DNA from: Nymphalis io
Lineage: Eukaryota > Arthropoda > Insecta > Lepidoptera > Nymphalidae
Length of the DNA: 64,000 nucleotides
Assembly (NCBI RefSeq): GCF_905147045.1
Contig: NC_065898.1
Location: 11,966,001 to 12,030,000, forward strand
Direction of reading: 5' to 3'
Under the pieces are notes generated by a model. The model was not told the origin of the DNA, made no database searches, and saw only the letters and a list, made by a program, of their open reading frames with translations. The position numbers were made by a program, and so were the translations under genes. Every line of letters begins with the position of its first letter. The stretch's first letter is position 1. Below are positions 11,393 through 22,531 of this stretch, in pieces.

Positions 11393-11943
11393 TTTAAATA
11401 ATATATTTAATATTTCCATTTGAACCCACTTAGATTTTTTTAATCAAACATAAACTCCGAAAAGGATCTAAGGAAAATTATGTAGATTTTAATTATAATA
11501 ACTTAATATTGAAATCTTCTTATTGTGTGGATATTGTAAACTTTATACTAAATTTTCAAAGTTATGAACTTAGACTTCTTATTTTAGTTGATGTGGCGAG
11601 GTGGGATTCAATAAAAAAAAATACATGTCATACTTACACTTACTTACAATTTACTAAGCTACACTACACTAAAACAATCTACACAATTACTTATACTATA
11701 TTTATTTACTTTTAATCAAATCAATTGTATAGCTGGACAACTTTTATTAAAATCACAACAATTACGAGTAATATGTCTAGAGAAAACTTTTAATTTACAT
11801 TTACAAATTGATAATACTATTTCCTATTTTATCACATTTTTAGAATCATGCAACAATATTTTAAATTTAAACGTCACCATTAATGTTAATTTTAATTATA
11901 ATTTATTCATATACTTAAGCTTTCCTTTAAATTGCCTATATAA

Positions 11944-14785
11944 ATGATTAATGCTTTACAACTATTTTATCAGAATGTCCGTGGATTGCGAACCAAAACT
12001 GAAGAATTTCGTTCAAATATATTAATCAACGATTACGACATCATTCTAATAACCGAAACTTGGCTTACTGATGGCTTTTATGTCAGAGAACTATGCGACG
12101 ACAGATGACAGAAAATACTGGAGGTGGAGTTATGATATGCGCCAAATCCATATTACAGCCTCAAGGAAGACCAGAGTGGCGTTCGCCCGGTGTTGAATCA
12201 GTTTGGATAACAATCCCTAAAAACGTCATGAAGCATAATCAAAGTTTACATATCGGAGTATTTTATATACCACCAGATATTGATCAAGTTAAACGTATTG
12301 AGACAGTAACTCCTTTTTTGTCATCCATGTTAATACACTTACCTGAAGATTACTTTATAATAGTGGGTGATTTTAATCTTCCCCACATTGACTGGAAGGG
12401 AACAGGGCCATTGCACTTTAATCGTGGATCATCATTGTTACAGACCGTATCAACTAATTTTATTGAAACCTGCAGCGGTTTTAACTTGAAACAATTTAAC
12501 AAAATATCAAATTGTAGCAACAACATTTTGGACTTAGTCTTTGGAAATACTTATCTAGATGTTCAAAGGTCGAATCAAAACTTAGTTGCTGAAGATAAAT
12601 ATCACCCCAGTCTCGAAATTGATGCCTCAGATTTTCTATTAAGAGAACTTAATGTACCTCCTTTAAGTAAATTAAATTTCCAAAAAGCGGATTTTAATGC
12701 TATTAATGATACTCTCATTAAGTTAGACTGGCAATCTATTCTAAACGGTAATTCTATTGATGACATAGTTAACAACTTCTATACCATTATTAACAAAATA
12801 ATAGACGAACATGTACCAAATACCACAGGCAAATATCTTAACCACTACCCCATTTGGTATAGCAAATCCCTAAGACATATAATTCGAGACAAACTTAAAG
12901 CTCATGCACGTTGGAAATCATCTAAAAATCCACGTGATTATGATGTATTTTCGCTATTACGATTCAGACAAAAGAAAGCTCAAAATAAGTATTACAACCA
13001 ATTTCAAACAAAAATGCAGGAGAACATTAAAAAGGATCCAACACGATTATGGTGGTACCAAAAATACTTACGAAACTGTAAGAACGGCTATCCGAGCTCT
13101 CTTTCCTTAGGAGATCGTCAATTCAATAATCCTACAGAAATATGCACGGGATTCTGTGGGATTCTGTGAGTTCTTCGAAAGTGTTTTCGCCAAGCGTAAT
13201 GGTAATGCTTACAGCACACATATCCAAGAGCCTAATACAAATGATACTATTTGTAACCTCAACATTGACAAAGAATTAGTTTATAAAATACTTAAAGACC
13301 TGGATATAAAAAAGGAGCAGGAAGTTATAGAATCCCAGCCATATTCTACAGTAAATGTGCTAAAGCATTGGCAGAGCCACTGTCAATAATATATAATAAG
13401 TCTGTCAATGTATTTAGCGCTTTTCCAACGAAATGGAAGGAAGCACTAATCATACCAATCCATAAATCAGGACCAAGGAATAAAATAGAAAATTATAGAC
13501 CCATTTCCATATTAAATACAATAAGTAAAATCTTTGAAAGAATTGTTTATAAGGCGATCGTACCTATTATCCATAACTCAATACCCGTACAACAACATGG
13601 CTTTATGGAAAAACGATCAACGGTAACAAACTTATCACTATTTACTAATTTTGTTTACATGGCAATGGACAATAGAGAGCAAGTAGATGTAATATATACC
13701 GACTTTCAAAAGGCGTTTGACAGAGTAGACCATGATATACTAATGCAAAAGCTTCAAGAACTTGGAATCAAAGGTGACTTGCATAGGTGGTTTTGTTCCT
13801 ATATATCAAAAAGGCAGCAAGCAGTTCTTATAGGTAGTGCTCGTAGTGACTTCATATACGCAACTTCAGGGGTCCCACAGGGATCACTATTAGGTCCGTT
13901 ACTGTATAACGTATACTTGTATGATATATTTAATTGTTTTAAGCACTCTCGTTTTTTACTATTCGTAGATGATAAAAAAGTTTATAAAGTAATAAGTAGC
14001 ACATCTGACTGCATTGAATTGCAACGTGACCTTGATAATCTTTCACATTACTACGAAAAAAATAAAATAACGATTAATATTAAAAAAACAGTAAAAATAA
14101 CATTTTCTAGGAAGTATAAAAACATTGAATATAACTATAATATTGATAACAAGCCGATACAAGAAGTTAAATCAGTGCGTGACCTTGAAATTCAATTAGA
14201 CTCTAAATTATTGATGGCAGAGCATATAGAACTCATTACTGATAAGGCATATAAGCAATTAGGCTATATTAAACGTATATGTCAATCTTTTAATAATATT
14301 GAATGCATAAAAATTTTATATTTTACTTATGTACGTTGTATTCTAGAATACGGTTGTAGTATATGGTCTCCGAATTATATAACTTACAAAGAAAAACTGG
14401 AGAGAATACAAAAAAAGTTCATAAAATTTCTTTGCTTCAAGGACTTTAAAGAATTTAACGATTATGTTGATATATGTAAACAATATAATATTGAAACATT
14501 AGAAACGAGACGACGACATTACGATATGTATATGCTACATGCAATAATAACCGGAGATATAGATTGCAACGATTTATTGAGCGTTTTGTATTTAAGAGTT
14601 CCTAATCGCCGCACACGTCACACAGCACTATTCCACACGCCTGAGCTAAACACTAATTATGCACACAACTCTGTCCTTAATCGCATGGTCCACACATATA
14701 ATTCAAAATACTCAGAAATAGATCTGTTCAGCATGTCAAAACTAGCTTTTAAAAAAGCTATAATTAAAAAAGATAAAAATTCATT

Positions 14786-14789
<4 letters not shown>
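11944..14789 (+). pseudogene. LINE ORF2 (endonuclease-reverse transcriptase), frameshifted
   Basis: In four overlapping frames. Fragment 1 (11944-12108) has the endonuclease start with 'YQNVRGLRTKT' and catalytic Glu in 'ITETWL', then a stop. Fragment 2 (12093-13169) carries 'GDFN', the 'NNILDLVF' strand and 'DKYHPS'. Its frame is lost at a tandem 10-bp duplication (gggattctgt twice, 13148-13167). Fragment 3 (13156-13389) is lost at a one-base indel near 13308-13316 after an A-run. Fragment 4 (13368-14789, 473 codons) is the reverse transcriptase: NYRPIS at residues 42-47, catalytic Asp112 in YTDFQKAFD, VPQGS at 169-173, and FVDD at 199-202 where FADD or YADD is usual. The protein used for reverse transcription cannot be made from this copy. 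Confidence 0.88.
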
Positions 14790-14849
<60 letters not shown>

Positions 14850-14879
14850 ACACACACACACTCACACTCACACACATAC
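14789..14879. repeat. (AC)n microsatellite abutting the LINE stop codon
   Basis: About 40 AC units with a few interruptions, starting directly at the TAA stop of the reverse transcriptase frame and ending before the ordinary 3' UTR. The antisense ORF of alternating Cys/Val is an artefact of this repeat. Confidence 0.95.
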
Positions 14880-15356
14880 ACATATTGGATTCCCACCCGT
14901 AAACAGTTTTACTTTTACTACCGTCTTCTAGTTATTAATATGTTTAAGTTACCTGTATATAATAGTCAATATATCAACTTATGTATAAATACTGTTGGAT
15001 TACCAAATAAATAAAAAAAAAAAAATTCTTTATCAATGTTAGAAAGTTTACTGTTTCGATAAAATTTCATCAAAATTAATTCAAAGAATAAATACTGAAA
15101 ACGTAACAAACAAATTAAATTTCCTTCAATAATAATTATATTATTACAGAATACGAAATTAATCATTAAAAAATAAATAAAACGGTAACTTTGAACGTTT
15201 CGAAAGAATGAAAATTGTCATTTAAACTTTGTAATTTGGAACAGTTGCGTCGGAAATGTTAATGAGTATTTGGAAAGACGTAAAAGAAAAAAAAAACTGA
15301 AAACAAAGTGTATAAGTACTAGTGGAGATATTGTTTGGAGCTTTTCTATTTTTTTA

Positions 15357-15613
15357 TATAATAATAATGACCTGGGACATTTTTCACACACGGCCATCTG
15401 ATCCCAAATTAAGCTTGTACAGAGATTGTACTATGGAAACCAGACAACTGATATATTACATATACTATTTTTCTTTTGTATACATACTTATATAGATAAT
15501 TACACCCAGACTCAGGACAAACAGACATGTCCATGCACACAAATATCTGTCCTGGGTGGGAATCGAACCCACAACCTTCGGCGTGAAAGGTAAGCATCCA
15601 CCAACCGGCTCGT
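15357..15613 (-). repeat. SINE D, near full length
   Basis: Reverse copy: (ATT)n tail side at 15357, body 'acacggccatctgatcccaa', B box read on the minus strand as 'ggttcgattcc', head 'agccggttgg'. A short deletion removes part of the A-box region. Confidence 0.82.
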
Positions 15614-15631
15614 CGTCGTCGTCGTCGTCGT
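15610..15631. repeat. (CGT)n microsatellite at the SINE D head
   Basis: Seven CGT units directly continue the 'ggctcgt' head of the SINE D copy, so expansion probably began from the element's own first bases. Confidence 0.9.
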
Positions 15632-15820
15632 ATTTTGTTATATGCGCCAAGTTGCATAAAATATAAGTGATTCATGATAATTCGAATCGTTCTAAATGAT
15701 GCTTTAATAACTAAGACCAGCAGAGCTGATTGTAATTATTCATTTTGTACTTAACTCGTGAAAAGACGATAATCGACTTTTACGGTTATACACGATTTTT
15801 ATGAATACTTTATATATATT

Positions 15821-16473
15821 ATAGAAGGTGGATTACCAGGGTGGCGGCGAAAATGACGATACGTTATATAAGAAAACACTTGTAATGCTCGTTACAACGG
15901 TTACAATACCAATGCCCGATATATTTAAAACTGGCGGTATTTATACAAAAACATCTTGACCTAATTTAATACTAAATTTACAAACTTAAAAGATAATATT
16001 AAACATTGTTTATCTTAATTATTCTAATGATTATTTACGGACAAATATTATTTAATAATACAGGATTATGTAACATTAAATATTAAAGATTAATATATTA
16101 CACCGGAAGTTGATAAGCAGCAGATAACCTAGCTAGATCAGTAAAATAAGATTCTAGTAGCTTAATCCTTACATTATACATAATAAAACAAAATTATTAT
16201 AGCATTGATTAATCGACATAATTTGAGAAAATATAAATAAACAATAAGCACTATTTATTAATTGCGCCGGAAGCTGACAAGCAGAAGGCGCCATTAATAA
16301 ATAGAATAATATATAATAAAATGTTCCAAGTATAAACAAATATGAATCAACTATTTATTTGATCATGAAATTTCTAATTAAATTGTTAAACAGAAGTTCT
16401 ATACTTATAAATAATCATCAAGATGTACCCGAACTAGCCGTATATGTAGGACCGGAAGTATTAATTGATAACA
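15821..16473 (-). repeat. 3' LTR of the LTR retrotransposon
   Basis: 653 bp. By position it is downstream of the gag frame on the minus strand. It differs from the other LTR at one visible base (C16364). Confidence 0.92.
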
Positions 16474-16605
16474 TTCGGCCATCCTGTGTATGCCGTGTCC
16501 CACGGCGATCAGCGCTGCTATTGGCGCCTGGTTTGTCGCTGCTGTACGGCACCTGAAGTTGACATGTCTAAGCCGTAATTAAATCTTGTATTATCTAATT
16601 TAAGT

Positions 16606-16930
16606 ATACAACTTTTATTTATCCTAGATAACACAACTTTTATTGGTCCTCCTTCACACAGTTTTTATTTATCCTATATCACACAGCTTTTATTTGATCT
16701 ACATCACACAGCTTCAATTTATCCTACATCACACAGCTTTTATTTGTCCTACATCACACAGCTTTTATTTGTCCTACATCACACAGCTTTTATTTGTCCT
16801 ACATCACACAGCTTTTATTTGTCCTACATCACACAGCTTTACTTTATCCTACATCACACAGCTTTTATTTGTTCTACATCACACAGCTTTTATTTGTTCT
16901 ACATCACACAGCTTCAATTTATCCTATATA
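16606..16930. repeat. 25-bp tandem array inside the LTR element
   Basis: About 13 units of a 25-bp motif (core 'catcacacagcttttattt'), in strict 25-bp register over the central 10 units. It lies between the gag-protease stop and the 3' LTR, where pol would normally be. Because 25 is not a multiple of 3, all three plus-strand frames are open; these ORFs are artefacts. It is not CRISPR: there are no distinct spacers. Confidence 0.92.
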
Positions 16931-16978
16931 TCTTTTTTTTTTTTTATTACACAGCACCCGGCTTTTATTTAATGTAAT

Positions 16979-18685
16979 TTATACAACCTCTATCCTAAAG
17001 TAGTTCGATTTTTTTTTATCGGATAATTGATAGAAAGAATGGATAAATATTTTGTATAACAGTTTATTTTTCTCAATACAATATTTGTTCTGCACAAGTT
17101 TTGTTCTATAAATCTCATAACTTTCTAAACTGTCATGTTTATCAGTAACAATTTCCGCGCGTGCTATTAGTCTATTCGGTTGCCATTCAATAACTTCGTT
17201 TCCGATATTAATTATTTTTAAAAAGCAATCTTTCGACCTTACAAGTCCCCCTAAAATTACATAGGACATACAGCCTAACTCAACATATACAGAACTCACA
17301 AGATATGTTTCATTACTATTAGTATCGAGATAAACTTGCACCAAAGCAGCACTTTGTTGTGGTATTATACAACTGTGTCTCAAATACACTGGAAATTTTG
17401 TTATAAAGTCTGTATCACATAGTTTTATATCACTAAGAGTACTATTAAAAGTATCACTACTACCAATAAATTTAACAGAATTTTGTGATATAATTAAACT
17501 GATATTAGGTTGATTTATCATTGATTGTCCGATTATTAAATCTATATCAGCTATATCGTAATTGGTTAATTCTACGAATCCACTTAGAACAACATTGTCT
17601 ATGTGAATATCCACGTGGGATGTTTCCAAAGAGGTCGAATGTGCACCTCCAAAACCTCTCATTGTAACAACGGACGGCTGAATTTTTAATTTTAGCTTGT
17701 CAGCATATGCCATAGTGAGAATATTTAATTTGCTGCCCGTATCTATGTATGCGATGAGACTACAACCATTAATTGCTACTACCTTTTTATACAAATCTAT
17801 GTATATGTTGTATGTTGTAAATAAAACATCACTTACTTTTTGGTGTGAAGAGCTGGCCGTATGCCAGCAGCTGGCAGACGTGTGACCCGGGCGATGGCAC
17901 ACCTCGCAGCGTGGCACCTTGCAGTCCTTTGCTTCATGACCTTCTCTTCGACAGGCGTAACATTTCTTCGGTTGAAAGTCACTCCCTCTTGCAATTGTAG
18001 CAACGGCGTCCGCTCTTCGCCACGTGGTAGTCGGTCGCGGATGGCTGGCTTCAATTTGTCTGTAGATTTCCAATGACGACAAATACCCGTAGTATAGTTG
18101 CTGTGGTGTACTGCATTGGAAAGCTTTCGCATTGGCTCTTATTTCCATGGGTAGACCGCGAATTATGCACGAAATTGCAGACTCGCCAATGATATTGCAT
18201 TTTTTTAATAAGGAAACCTTCTCGTGGAAATATTTTGTCATAGTTTTCGTATTCGTTTTCTTTCTAGCAAGCATAGATTCAAGTAGATCCACAAAGTCAG
18301 TAGAACGTGGGAACGCGGTCCCTAAAGCGTCCTTACACTCCATCCATGTGAGGTCATAGTCATCCAGATCGTCATACCAGTCTCTAGCCGACCCTCGAAG
18401 ACGTATCTGCATGATGAACTGTCGATCTCTGTTGTCCCATCCGTACACGTCGCCCAATTGGTCGATCCCTTGACGTTGCTAGATTTTTCATCCGGTCGGA
18501 ACGTTGGAATAACCTCTGCATCGGCTTGGGTGACACGCCGCTTCTTATATCGCCTGTGTTTCTCCAAGATCTCTTCGTCATCGGATGAAGAAAAAAAAAC
18601 TTGATGATTCGTCGCTGTCGAGTACAGCGTTCTCGCAGCGTCTCCTTTTCTTCGTACCAAGTCCGTCGATATATGGGCCAGACAT
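16979..18685 (-). pseudogene. gag-aspartic protease polyprotein, two compensating frameshifts
   Basis: The likely start is ATG at 18685-18683, giving an N-terminus MSGPYIDGLGTKKRRR. It is in the same frame as the long downstream ORF (492 codons, 18457-16979). Between them about 120 nt (roughly 18590-18470) are shifted: one indel lies in a nine-T run (18591-18599), the other near 18470. In the 492-residue part, the capsid-like region is followed by two CCHC zinc knuckles (Cys166 to Cys179 and Cys184 to Cys197), which bind RNA. A retroviral-type protease follows, with catalytic Asp239 in DTGS and a later LIIGQS strand. After a linker the protein ends, where reverse transcriptase would follow in a complete element. 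Confidence 0.87.
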
Positions 18686-18702
18686 TATCCCACTTCTGAA
18701 GT

Positions 18703-19355
18703 ATAGAAGGTGGATTACCAGGGTGGCGGCGAAAATGACGATACGTTATATAAGAAAACACTTGTAATGCTCGTTACAACGGTTACAATACCAATGCCCG
18801 ATATATTTAAAACTGGCGGTATTTATACAAAAACATCTTGACCTAATTTAATACTAAATTTACAAACTTAAAAGATAATATTAAACATTGTTTATCTTAA
18901 TTATTCTAATGATTATTTACGGACAAATATTATTTAATAATACAGGATTATGTAACATTAAATATTAAAGATTAATATATTACACCGGAAGTTGATAAGC
19001 AGCAGATAACCTAGCTAGATCAGTAAAATAAGATTCTAGTAGCTTAATCCTTACATTATACATAATAAAACAAAATTATTATAGCATTGATTAATCGACA
19101 TAATTTGAGAAAATATAAATAAACAATAAGCACTATTTATTAATTGCGCCGGAAGCTGACAAGCAGAAGGCGCCATTAATAAATAGAATAATATATAATA
19201 AAATGTTCCAAGTATAAACAAATATGAATCAACTATTTATTTGATTATGAAATTTCTAATTAAATTGTTAAACAGAAGTTCTATACTTATAAATAATCAT
19301 CAAGATGTACCCGAACTAGCCGTATATGTAGGACCGGAAGTATTAATTGATAACA
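18703..19355 (-). repeat. 5' LTR of the LTR retrotransposon
   Basis: 653 bp copy next to the gag start. It would carry the element's promoter on the minus strand. It has T at 19246 where the other LTR has C. Confidence 0.92.
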
Positions 19356-19386
19356 ATATATTGAAACGTAATAATAGTTATTTTTG

Positions 19387-19644
19387 GTTGGTGGTAGCTT
19401 TGACTAACTCATCAGATATTATAAAGCAAAACAGCAGTACTTCGTATAATGTTGTGTCCCTGTATGAAGGGTTAGTGAGCAACTACAGGCACGAGCGTCA
19501 CATCTTAATATCATACATATCATCTTAATTCCCAAGGTTGGTAGCGTATTGGCGATGGAAGGGATGGTTAATATTTTTTACAATACCAATGTCTATGGGC
19601 TGCGGTGGCCCATTTCCCCATCCGCCTATATATGCTATAAAAAA
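19387..19644 (+). repeat. Family B retroposon, diverged
   Basis: Lies 30 bp beyond the LTR element. Head 'ggtggtagctttgactaact', tail 'tatgctataaaaaa', with several internal indels. Confidence 0.7.
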
Positions 19645-20430
19645 GAAGCCAATATTACTTAGTTTAGTTTTCCTTACAGAAAAGCTCACTTTCTGCTTCA
19701 AGTAGTAGATGTTGATGCTTATTACAATACATTTTATTTAATAATACCAAATGTAACATTGATTAAAAAAAAACGTTCTATTTTCAAAAAGCAATTCGCA
19801 CGTTATATATCGTCAGCTTTTTTTTCGATATACACTCCCTGTGAACAGTAACGCGTGTGTATCCTCCCCATGTCCCGACAGTCAGCATAAATGAAAATTT
19901 CCCGCTGATTCAATCATTTAACTTTTCCGTAGTGTTTGTAGGAGTGACGCAACTTCATATACAACTAGCTAACCGTCCCGACTTCACATGGGTAATTTTT
20001 AAATTAGGGCCTCTCCGTGTATAATAAAATATTTTTATGTGAATATCTTCTTATGAGGTCGCGGGCTACCGTGCTTGTTTGTGGCTCAACGAAGAATTCT
20101 TTGGATCTCTGGTTCGTACGTCAGCATGACTCTATCTAGCTGCCATAGAAATACTCAAAAGAAAATCTCATGGTGCAGTTCAGCTGACATTCTGCAATCT
20201 TTCTCAAGTTATGTTTAAATTCTAATTATTATATCTTTTGCCAAAGTTAAGAATAAAATAATTTCTAAAATCTTTAATAGGTTTACCATTAAAATATTAT
20301 TAAAAAAACCCTAAACAAATTTATTTATTTATTTATGGTTATAAGAAACACCATCTGCATATAAACAATATAAACAAAAAAAAAATTACGACAATTACAA
20401 CAAAAAGTGTGGTACTTAAAGGCTTTAACA

Positions 20431-20542
20431 ACAATACAATTGAATAACACTACACTTATAAAATTAAAAATACAATCATAATGCTAACCTTACACTTAAA
20501 TTAATGAAGGTAGAAAGAAATAACAAAAATAAAATGAAAATA
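20431..20542. repeat. Unnamed repeat, copy 1 of 2
   Basis: About 112 bp beginning 'acaatacaattgaataacac' and including 'aaattaatgaaggtagaaag'. A second copy lies 1.5 kb to the right in the same orientation. I could not assign it to a family. Confidence 0.6.
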
Positions 20543-21580
20543 TATCATGTAGGTACTCAAAAAAAACTTCTAACACCGCAGCACAGTGCTGCCATTAAAA
20601 TGTTTTTAAAACTATTGGGGCTTTAACGGAGAAAAGTAAATTTGGTAACTAACTGGCGACGACATAGCGTTATACATAACAAAAAGAGCGATATTGATAA
20701 CCTACTTTTTATGAGTTAACTAAAAATAGCTAATCTCAAATTAAGATAGAGTAAATATTATAGTTGTTTGTTATGTATTAAGCAAAGAGAGATATATTTT
20801 TTTGTATTTTTATTTTTATTTTCATAAGAGTTGTATTGCCCCGGGGCCTACTTGTAGATGAGCTTAGTTCTCAAGTTCGTATTAAAACTTTTTTTTTGTC
20901 TGTCTGTACATACTATTGACAGTCACTAAGTAACATAAGACATGCTATGACGAGAAGAGATGTGATGAGTCCGGCTTACAAACTATGGGTTCTGCGCCAC
21001 AACAATGTATGAGAAATATTTCAAATTTTATTGCCATTGTAATCTTCTAGCATCTTTTGGCTTAGCGATTTTATTGTTATTTTTATTTGTTATAGTAGAC
21101 TTTTTCTGTACTGGCAATTCCGGTTCTGAAATATTTATTAAATATTTTATTTTAATATAGTTCAAATCCAAATTAGCATAACATATTATAATTTTAATAA
21201 TGTACACACCAACGTATTGTTTACCAGTTTTAATTATTATTTGTTTTTGTTTATACTCGTAACGATACTACTTTTTTATAATTAGATTAATATTATATAA
21301 CATACTTAATATTATATTACTTTCACAAAATTATTAATATTACAAGGACGACGAACTACCTGCATAATATTTTCTTTAAAATTGTAAACATTTCTCATTT
21401 AAATGTATTGTCTTTTTTGAGGAATAAATGTATATAAACTGAAATAAAGCCGTGTGACATACTGACGGACATACAGCGTAGGCTTAGTAATATGGTTCCA
21501 TACTTACGTTAAGGAGCAGTTACGTTTTATTCTAAGCGTACATAGAAAAGTGACGGTTACAAATTTAAAGAGCATTCGTT

Positions 21581-21832
21581 ACTTGGTGGTATGGCTTTTT
21601 GAAAGACCATGAGGGTAGGTACCACCTACTCAACACATATTAAACACTAAAGCTACAATATTTTGTATTGTTGTGTTCCGGTTCGAAGGCTGAGTTAGTC
21701 AGTGTAACAAGCACAAGGGACATAACAACTAACCTTGGAAAGGTCTGGCGCATTGGCGACGTTAGGGGTGATAAATATTTCTTAGTCTATGGTCGGTGAG
21801 GCATTTGCCAGATTGCCTATCTATTTTAAATA
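21581..21832 (+). repeat. Family B retroposon, diverged
   Basis: Head 'acttggtggtatggcttttt', middle 'tattgttgtgttccggttcg', degraded tail at 'gcctatctattttaaataaa'. Confidence 0.7.
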
Positions 21833-21871
21833 AATAAACAACACAACATACATACCTTCACCTCAATATAT

Positions 21872-21917
21872 ATAAGGCCTTAGCCCAGCAGTGGGACGTT
21901 TAACGTAACAGCCTGTA
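21872..21917 (+). repeat. SINE A tail fragment
   Basis: 'aggccttagcccagcagtgg' followed by an inverted piece of the tail, 'gtaacagcctgt'. A second 'taacgtaacagcctgtt' piece lies at 22074-22092. Confidence 0.55.
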
Positions 21918-21923
21918 AATTTA

Positions 21924-22040
21924 CAAACACACAATTGAATGACACTACACTTATAAATTAAAAAAAAACATTCTATTGGTAACCTAACACTTAAATTGAT
22001 GAAGGTAGAATGAAATAACAAAAATAAAATAAAAAGAAAA
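21924..22040. repeat. Unnamed repeat, copy 2 of 2
   Basis: Same order of blocks as 20431-20542 ('cacaattgaatgacactaca', 'aaattgatgaaggtagaatg', 'aataacaaaaataaaat'). Bracketed by SINE A tail pieces. Confidence 0.6.
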
Positions 22041-22496
22041 TGTAAGAATCAAACTCTAAAATACTAATTGTGTTAACGTAACAGCCTGTTAATGTATCAC
22101 TTTAAAAATCAAATAGTATTTTCTCTTTCCATTTGTGTAATGTTTTAATATGCGACATAAAATTGGTTTGAAATTGGCCCTTATACGTGTTCGAGATGTG
22201 TCATAAAAGAAGGAATCTATTATCTACCTGATTTATTTATATTTATATTTATATTTTATTTTATATTTCTATGAAAAACAAGAACATTTTTCACAAAGCT
22301 CATAGCGAGAGCTTGAGAGCTAAAAGCCTACAAATATTTATTTAACAAATTGAAAGCTTTCTCAAAGAATTCAAACGAACTTGCAGCTGGTTAGAAAAAT
22401 ATAGACGAGTATTGTACCTGAAAGACATTAGACTGCACTGCGTTCGGTCCACAGGTGGGGGTGGCCGGGTGGCGTTTCATCTCTACAGCTACAGCA

Positions 22497-22531
22497 TCAG
22501 TGTGCTAGCGGACGTCGCCGCGAGTGGACGT
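22497..22531 (+). promoter_or_regulatory. Predicted Shaw core promoter (Inr + DPE)
   Basis: TCAGTG at 22497-22502 matches the arthropod initiator TCAKTY at five of six bases, placing the start site at A22499. GGACGT at 22526-22531 matches the downstream element RGWYVT at all six positions and falls exactly at +28 to +33. There is no TATA box in the expected window. It sits in a locally GC-rich stretch just before the first coding exon. Confidence 0.55.

Larger units (their letters stand above)
11944..15025 (+). mobile_element. Non-LTR retrotransposon (LINE, Jockey/CR1-like), decayed
   Basis: Encodes in order an AP endonuclease, a linker and a reverse transcriptase. These are followed by a 3' UTR with an (AC)n microsatellite and a terminal 'aaataaataaaaaaaaaa' at about 15006-15025. 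No ORF1 (gag-like) is visible upstream of 11944, so the copy is probably 5'-truncated or of a type lacking ORF1; the exact 5' boundary is not clear. The assignment to the Jockey/CR1 assemblage rests on motif style (NYRPIS, VPQGS, xxDD and a C-terminal 'PNRRTRHTALFHTP' block). Three frameshifts make it non-functional. Confidence 0.88.
15821..19355 (-). mobile_element. Young LTR retrotransposon with gag-protease but no pol
   Basis: Two 653-bp direct repeats (15821-16473 and 18703-19355), identical as far as I can read except C16364 versus T19246, enclose 2.2 kb. Read on the minus strand the LTR starts TGTTATC and ends CTTCTATA. 'atatatt' lies on both outer flanks and may be a target-site duplication, though the region is AT-rich. 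Inside, a gag-protease frame starts only 17 nt after the 5' LTR. Reverse transcriptase, RNase H and integrase are absent, and a 25-bp tandem array fills the space before the 3' LTR. No canonical primer-binding site is obvious; the first TGG is about 9 nt inside the LTR. Mobility would need enzymes from a full-length relative. Double zinc knuckle plus DTGS protease fits Ty3/gypsy (Metaviridae-like) elements, possibly the mag group. Confidence 0.92.
2217..22498. other. Intergenic region filled with retroelements
   Basis: Separates the minus-strand secreted-protein gene from the plus-strand Shaw gene, so the two diverge. Apart from the LINE, the LTR element and the short retroposons listed separately, the sequence (for example 2500-3100, 8000-9100, 9500-10000, 19650-21550) is AT-rich and shows no spliced exon or RNA gene that I can recognise. 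Confidence 0.6.

Noticed and set aside
14657..14896. Minus-strand ORF of alternating Cys and Val
   Set aside because: Pure translation of the (AC)n microsatellite and the antisense of the LINE.
16606..16930. CRISPR-like regular array
   Set aside because: Units are directly contiguous and almost identical, with no unique spacers, inside an insect LTR element.
16643..17003. Three overlapping plus-strand ORFs with repetitive 'SYITQLLFVLHHTAF' proteins
   Set aside because: They arise from the 25-bp tandem array, which is open in every frame because its period is not a multiple of three and contains no stop; no start context or other coding signal.
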